Below, piece by piece: positions 7,097-11,177 of a DNA stretch of 11,177 nt. The DNA is taken from positions 1 through 11,177 of the forward strand of contig JANXRI010000230.1 in the NCBI GenBank assembly GCA_025353085.1, written 5' to 3'. Position numbers and translations under genes: made by a program. The stretch is from Betaproteobacteria bacterium. Lineage in GTDB: Bacteria; Pseudomonadota; Gammaproteobacteria; Burkholderiales; SG8-41. How positions within the stretch are numbered: the stretch's first letter is position 1; each line of letters opens with the position of its first letter. The notes beneath the pieces were generated by a model. The model was not told where the DNA came from, made no database searches, and saw nothing but the letters and a program-made list of their open reading frames with translations.

Positions 7097-8470
7097 ATGG
7101 CAAATCAGATGACAGACGAGATTCGGATTGTTTCGGTAAATGGCATGCTTGGCTACGGCTATGAGATAGAGAGCTTGAAGGCCGGTATTGCGGTTAAACC
7201 TCATCTGATGGGATGCGACGCCGGTTCTACAGACCCTGGCCCTTATTATCTCGGCAGCGGCAACTCATTGGTCCGTGCCGACCAGATCTACCGGGATCTC
7301 AAACCTGCACTTGTCGGTGCTGTTCGCAACAAAATTCCATTCGTTATAGGATCGGCGGGATTTGCAGGTGCGAAGCCAAATGTCGATCTCACGCTCGATG
7401 TCGTGCGGTGCATCTGTAAGGAAGAAAATCTTCATTTCAAGCTCGGCGTGATTCGCTCGGACGTAAATAAGCACACCGTAATCCGGGCGCTGGAGAAGGG
7501 GGAAATCGAACCAATGCCTGGGGCGCCGGCGCTGACGCGCGATTTGATCGAAAAAAGTAGCCACATCGTAGGTCAGATCGGGACGGATCCTTACATTGCG
7601 GCTTTTGAAATGGGAGCGCAGGTCGTCATTGCGGGTCGTTCTTGTGATACCGCTATTTACGCCGCGCTGCCGATATGGCGCGGGTTTGATCCGGGCCTTG
7701 CGCTACATATGTCCAAGATAATGGAATGTGGAGCGCAATGCGCAATACCGCTCGCGCCCAATGATTGCCTTCTCGGCACAATCCGCGAAGATCATTTTTT
7801 GGTGCGTCCTCTTGCTGAACACAGGGTTTGCACTCCAGAATCGGTTGCCGCACATACGATGTATGAGCAAGGGAATCCCTTCCTCCTCTACGAGCCGGAG
7901 GGCATCGTCGACATTCGCGGTGCAGATTTCGACCAAGCAGACCGCCAAAGCGTACGCGTATCGGGATCGAGCTTTACGCCCACGCCGAGTCTCAAGATAA
8001 AACTTGAAGGTGCTCGCCGCATAGGCGCGAGAGCATTTACTATCGCTGGTGCGCGCGACCGTCATGTCATCGAAAATCTGGACGTTATAGAGCGAGCCGT
8101 TAACGAGGCTGTCAGGCGTAATCTGAACGAGGAGGCGCTGAAAGAGGGCTATGAACTAAATTTCCGCTACTACGGTAAAAATGGCGTCCTCGGTGAGCTC
8201 GAGCCGTCGACCGTGGCGCCGGCCGAGGTCGGCATATTGATCGAGGCGATCGCGCCGACCGACTCCTTGGCAAGTTATGTCTTGTCGCTCGCACGGTCCT
8301 CGTACCTTCATTGTCCATTTAAGGGGCGAAAGGCGACAGCTGGGAATCTGGCCTTTCCGTTCTCGCCTTCGGATTTTGCGGGTGGAGATGTCTACGATTT
8401 CAGCATCTACCATTTAATGAACGTAAAAGACCAGAACGCGCTGTTCCCCGTTGAAGTGGAGACTATATAA
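7097..8470 (+). CDS. AtuA-family (DUF1446) protein
   Basis: The 457-residue protein matches the DUF1446/AtuA family (acyclic terpene utilisation). Landmarks are the N-terminal strand RIVSVNGMLGYG (10-21), the hallmark CDAGSTDPGPYYLGSG (40-55), IGSAGFAGA (84-92), a central VIAGRSCDTAIYAALP segment, GAQCAIPL, a mid-protein LYEPEGIVDIRG, and KLEGARRIGARAFTIAGARD. AtuA is required for growth on citronellol/geraniol in Pseudomonas, but the family has no firmly assigned reaction and many members occur in non-terpene operons. Nothing else here (no geranyl-CoA carboxylase subunits) suggests terpene catabolism. The start has only a weak GGTGA ahead (7085-7089); the ATG at 7109 is an alternative that would remove four residues. 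The next gene, DUF4387, begins one base after this stop, the usual pairing. Cytoplasmic; function inferred to be in acid or CoA-ester metabolism. Confidence 0.92.
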   Translation: MANQMTDEIRIVSVNGMLGYGYEIESLKAGIAVKPHLMGCDAGSTDPGPYYLGSGNSLVRADQIYRDLKPALVGAVRNKIPFVIGSAGFAGAKPNVDLTLDVVRCICKEENLHFKLGVIRSDVNKHTVIRALEKGEIEPMPGAPALTRDLIEKSSHIVGQIGTDPYIAAFEMGAQVVIAGRSCDTAIYAALPIWRGFDPGLALHMSKIMECGAQCAIPLAPNDCLLGTIREDHFLVRPLAEHRVCTPESVAAHTMYEQGNPFLLYEPEGIVDIRGADFDQADRQSVRVSGSSFTPTPSLKIKLEGARRIGARAFTIAGARDRHVIENLDVIERAVNEAVRRNLNEEALKEGYELNFRYYGKNGVLGELEPSTVAPAEVGILIEAIAPTDSLASYVLSLARSSYLHCPFKGRKATAGNLAFPFSPSDFAGGDVYDFSIYHLMNVKDQNALFPVEVETI

Positions 8471-8471
8471 C

Positions 8472-8789
8472 GTGCCGACCCTTGGCGATCTGGCGAGCGT
8501 AATTCGGAGTAAGAATGCGGGTCCGTTTCAGGTAACGATCGACATAATGTTTGCTGCCGCCGAAGATTACCAACGCACACTGAAATCGGTCCGATTCACA
8601 CCTGCGGAAATCGCCCGCCGTTACAGGATCGACGAAGCACAAGTAGCGCTCATCCCATTTGAGCGTGTGCATGCAATAAAGATTACGATACCGCGAAGAT
8701 GGGGAAGCCGCGGCAGCGGTTCTATGGGGGATCGCGACGTTTATGGCGCGCAGCAGCATGGACCACTCGTTGATTTGGAGATCGACTAG
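8472..8789 (+). CDS. DUF4387 protein, AtuA partner (GTG start)
   Basis: The 105-residue protein fits DUF4387, small proteins encoded next to or fused with AtuA. The family signature is clear: (M)PTLGDLASVIRSKNAGPF at the N-terminus, TIDIMFAAAEDY, an Arg/Ile region AIKITIPR, and the C-terminal SMGDRDVYGAQQHGPLVDLEI. I chose GTG at 8472, one base after the AtuA stop, because it places PTLGDLAS at residue 2, as in the family; GGAG (8458-8461) lies ten nucleotides upstream. A TTG at 8451 is in frame but would add seven residues overlapping AtuA. One-base spacing implies stoichiometric co-expression and probably a complex with AtuA (inference). Biochemical function is not known. Confidence 0.9.
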   Translation: MPTLGDLASVIRSKNAGPFQVTIDIMFAAAEDYQRTLKSVRFTPAEIARRYRIDEAQVALIPFERVHAIKITIPRRWGSRGSGSMGDRDVYGAQQHGPLVDLEID

Positions 8790-8883
8790 TCACGAGATTG
8801 TTTTGGAACCAGAGCCGATACGCTGCTCGCAAATTGTTGCACTCCATTGCGATAAACAGTAGCTGACAAAAAGAGGATTTGAG

Positions 8884-10284
8884 ATGCTGGAAAAAGTATT
8901 GAGCCAAGCGGAAAAAAACTTCGAAAATCACGTTGATCGACTGCAACGATATATTCGGCAGCCGTCGGTATCGGCGGAAAACCGCGGGCTCGAAGAAATG
9001 GCGAGCTTGTTAGCTAAGGAAATAAACGAGCTCGGCGGAATTGCGAGAAGCGTGCCAGGCGTAGATTTTCCGGTTGTTTACGGTCGTTTCGATGTCGGTG
9101 CGCCCCGCACGATGGTTATGCATTCCATGTACGATACGACGCCTGCGGATGAACCCACTTGGGTGGTGCCGCCATTCGAGGCCCGTCGTGTGGCCGACTA
9201 CGAGAACCTTGGTGAGTGCATCGTGGGGCGCGGCGCCGAAGACACAAAAGGCCCGGTGGCGACACTCATGAGTGCAGTCGCGGCTTATCGTGCCGCCAAG
9301 GTCCCGCTCCCTTGCAACATCATCATGCTATTCGAGGCGTCAGAACTCGGCAGCAAGAGCCTGCCTGCGTTTGTCGAAGCGCACACCGAGGAATTGCGCG
9401 GCGCCGACGTATGTTTCTGGCCCTGGTACACACAGAAATCGGACGGTACCAACGTCGTGTTCTTGCGAGTCAAGGGATTGATGACGCTGAAGTTGCGCTG
9501 TAAAGGCGGTGAATGGGGAGGACCGCAAAACGCAGAGATTCATGGCGCGCATTCGACGTGGATCGCGAACCCGGCTCACCGCCTCGCGGCGGCCCTTGCT
9601 AGCATGAAAACCGACGGCGATCTCGATGTAGCGATCGAGGGATTTTATGATGGTCGTAATGTGCCAACCCCGGAGGACGAAGAACTAGTCGACAAGCTGG
9701 TCGCTCGTTTCAATGCCGAGCGAGCGCTAATCGATTTGGGCGTTACCCGCTTTAAGCAAGAGAGCGTTCGGGAAGCGATTCGGGCACGTTGCTTTCAGAG
9801 TGAGTTTAACGTGGCGGGACTTAGAGCCGGCTTTGTTTCGGATAGCGGGCATAAAGTCATCGTTCCGCACGAGGCGGTTGCGGCACTCGATATGCGTCCG
9901 CTTGATGGAATGTCGGTGCAAAACATGATCGAATCGATGCGCCGCCATTTGGATAAGCACGGATTTCCCGACGTTACGATTGAGCCCTTGAGTCAAGGCT
10001 ATGCAGGTGGTGGTTCACCGCCGGGGGATTGGGCGGTGAAAGAATTACTTGCCACCTACGGCGATTGCGGAATCGATCCTGAAGTGTGGCCCCGTGACGC
10101 GCTGGCAATTGCTGCAAAGCTCTTCACCGATCTTGGAATGTCGTGGATTGCGACACTCCCAGGACATGCGAATCGCCGCCACTCTGCCAACGAGTACATT
10201 CAACTCAAGGGTTATCGAAGATCGATTGAATTTACGATACGGTTGATGTGGCGCATCGGCAACGTGGTTCGAAACGCGTCGTAA
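8884..10284 (+). CDS. M20-family (CNDP/ArgE/DapE-like) hydrolase homologue with degraded metal site
   Basis: The 466-residue protein has the full M20 architecture: a catalytic domain split by a lid/dimerisation domain (about 200-315), with the dimerisation His in EIHGAHSTW (His220) and the final ligand-type His in RRHSANE (His433). GRGAEDTKGP (115-124) keeps the bridging-type Asp120. Other key positions look changed. The HxD motif, usually GHYDxxPAD, reads HSMYDTTPAD (80-89), so Met82 replaces the His, although His80 is nearby. The Glu-Glu pair (FEGxEExGS) reads FEASELGS (150-157), so Ser153 replaces the catalytic base while Glu154 remains. The later ligand Asp appears to be Trp181. Normal peptidase or deacylase chemistry is therefore doubtful. 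AGAGGA (8870-8875) is a strong ribosome site after a 94-nt gap, the longest in the window. Fold is secure; activity and substrate are not. Confidence 0.88.
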   Translation: MLEKVLSQAEKNFENHVDRLQRYIRQPSVSAENRGLEEMASLLAKEINELGGIARSVPGVDFPVVYGRFDVGAPRTMVMHSMYDTTPADEPTWVVPPFEARRVADYENLGECIVGRGAEDTKGPVATLMSAVAAYRAAKVPLPCNIIMLFEASELGSKSLPAFVEAHTEELRGADVCFWPWYTQKSDGTNVVFLRVKGLMTLKLRCKGGEWGGPQNAEIHGAHSTWIANPAHRLAAALASMKTDGDLDVAIEGFYDGRNVPTPEDEELVDKLVARFNAERALIDLGVTRFKQESVREAIRARCFQSEFNVAGLRAGFVSDSGHKVIVPHEAVAALDMRPLDGMSVQNMIESMRRHLDKHGFPDVTIEPLSQGYAGGGSPPGDWAVKELLATYGDCGIDPEVWPRDALAIAAKLFTDLGMSWIATLPGHANRRHSANEYIQLKGYRRSIEFTIRLMWRIGNVVRNAS

Positions 10285-10297
10285 TGAAAGGTTGCGA

Positions 10298-11177
10298 ATG
10301 AAACCATTCATGGTGTCTGTATGGTCTGCATTCCTTTTCTTCATACTGAGTTTTTCGCAATTACACTGCGCAGAGGTTTATCCGAACCGCCCGATCAGAA
10401 TGGTCGTGCCTTTTGGCCCGGGCACCGGCAGTGATGTGCTTGGACGTGTACTAGCGCAGAAGCTATCCCAGCAACTGAATCAATCGGTCGTTATCGACAA
10501 CCGACCGGGTGCAAGTGGTGCGATGGGCACCGAACTCGTCGCCCAATCTGTTCCAGACGGATATACGTTGACGTTAGCGACAAATGCGACGCTTATAACG
10601 TACCCGCTGCTAAGCCCGAAGACGGCCACTTATCGCGCTGATAAGGACTTCACGCCCATAGCATACTTCGCCAGGACAGGCATGCTCCTCTTGACTGCGA
10701 ATCTGCCTGCCAATCCGAAGTCGCTCGGCGAGCTCATTACGGCACTGAAAACAAAGCCCGTATCTTTCGCCAGCAATGGTGCAGGCACCATCGGTCATCT
10801 CGTGACCGAGGCTTTTCTTCTTGGTATTAACGCGAAGGCTACTCATATTCCCTATAAGGGCAGCGGCCAGTCCCATACCGACGTGCTGCGAGGTGAGGTC
10901 CTCTTCATGACCGACACCCCCGCAGCGGCGTTGGCGAACATACGCGCGGGCCGGTTTCGCGCGCTTGCAGTAACCGGTGATTCGCGCATTGAAGCACTTC
11001 CGGAAGTGCCTACGTTCGAGGAAAGTGGTATCAAGGATATGAACTTGTATGCATGGTGGGGGGTATTTGGTCCGCCGGCTATGCCGCGCAGCATCACCCG
11101 CAAGCTTGATAGTGAAGTGCGTCTTGCAATGCAAGCCCCCGACTTTAAGGCACGCCTTCGCTCGCTCGAGTTGCAAG
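10298..11177 (+). CDS. Bug/TctC-family periplasmic receptor (third), 3'-truncated by window edge
   Basis: Starting at ATG 10298, with AAAGG (10287-10291) six nucleotides upstream, the frame stays open to the window end, giving 293 residues; about 30 are missing. Residues 1-24 are a signal peptide (MKPFMVSVWSAFLFFILSFS, likely cut near CA-EV). Family landmarks follow: VYPNRPIRMVVPFGPGTGSD, VVIDNRPGASGAMGTELVA, VPDGYTLTLA, FASNGAGTIGHLVTEAF, IPYKGSGQSHTDVLRGEV, LPEVPTFEESG and YAWWGVFGPPAMP. The first ligand loop is GPGTGSD rather than PGGGTD, and the second half reads GSGQSHTD rather than GGGPAIT, so it is clearly diverged from the other two receptors and may bind a different compound. A Cys at residue 24 follows LH, not a proper lipobox. 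It begins 13 nt after the M20 gene, so it belongs to the same transcription unit. Confidence 0.92.
   Translation, partial: MKPFMVSVWSAFLFFILSFSQLHCAEVYPNRPIRMVVPFGPGTGSDVLGRVLAQKLSQQLNQSVVIDNRPGASGAMGTELVAQSVPDGYTLTLATNATLITYPLLSPKTATYRADKDFTPIAYFARTGMLLLTANLPANPKSLGELITALKTKPVSFASNGAGTIGHLVTEAFLLGINAKATHIPYKGSGQSHTDVLRGEVLFMTDTPAAALANIRAGRFRALAVTGDSRIEALPEVPTFEESGIKDMNLYAWWGVFGPPAMPRSITRKLDSEVRLAMQAPDFKARLRSLELQ

Noticed and set aside
8451..8471. TTG start for the DUF4387 gene
   Set aside because: It would add MKWRLYN overlapping AtuA; family members start at PTLGDLAS, matching the GTG at 8472.
8790..8883. Promoter or terminator in the longest gap
   Set aside because: Candidate -35-like TTGCAC has no good -10 partner and there is no GC-rich stem with T-run; only the ribosome site AGAGGA is convincing.
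10298..10372. Lipoprotein signal in the third Bug receptor
   Set aside because: The Cys at residue 24 is preceded by Gln-Leu-His, which does not fit the lipobox; an ordinary signal peptidase I site is likelier.
10610..11176. 188-residue reading frame on the minus strand at the window end
   Set aside because: The opposite strand encodes the third Bug receptor with full family motifs in an open frame; the minus frame is Cys/Arg/His-rich and resembles nothing.

Overview
The window is a dense, entirely plus-strand block of 11 protein-coding genes. The first and last are cut by the window edges. Gaps are short (ATGA and TAGTG overlaps, otherwise about 1 to 94 nt), so it reads as part of one long catabolic operon or a few stacked ones. 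I see no tRNA, rRNA, CRISPR array, insertion sequence or transcription regulator. The base composition (mid-50s % G+C by eye), strong purine-rich ribosome sites and three Bug/TctC-type periplasmic receptors point to a Pseudomonadota bacterium. Burkholderiales or a related beta- or alphaproteobacterium with a Bug expansion is most likely; the exact taxon cannot be fixed from the sequence.

Layout. Bases 1-2456 hold a three-gene CoA module: a family III (CaiB/BaiF) CoA-transferase missing its N-terminus, a MaoC/HTD2-type hydratase of the mesaconyl/itaconyl-CoA hydratase kind, and a CitE-like (HpcH/HpaI) lyase. This is the enzyme order expected for activating, hydrating and cleaving a C4-C5 unsaturated dicarboxylate, as in itaconate or mesaconate breakdown via citramalyl-CoA. 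Bases 2510-3268 encode a crotonase-fold protein that lacks both canonical catalytic glutamates. Bases 3268-4248 encode the first Bug receptor. Bases 4309-6032 encode two tandem, diverged amidohydrolase-2-like proteins, both lacking the usual metal ligands. Bases 6093-7070 encode the second Bug receptor. Bases 7097-8789 encode an AtuA (DUF1446) protein and its usual small partner, a DUF4387 protein. Bases 8884-10284 encode an M20-type hydrolase-like protein with a degraded metal site. Bases 10298-11177 encode the start of a third Bug receptor. No intergenic stretch exceeds 100 nt; the longest (8790-8883) shows a good ribosome site but no convincing promoter or terminator.

How the genes may work together (inference): periplasmic receptors capture one or more carboxylic acids, hydrolase-like and AtuA/DUF4387 proteins process them, and the CoA-transferase/hydratase/lyase trio cleaves the product to central metabolites. 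The main point of interest is that four enzyme-fold proteins in one operon (crotonase, two amidohydrolases, M20) appear to have lost textbook active-site residues while staying intact and full length. This suggests either altered chemistry or binding/scaffold roles in a pathway I do not recognise as described.
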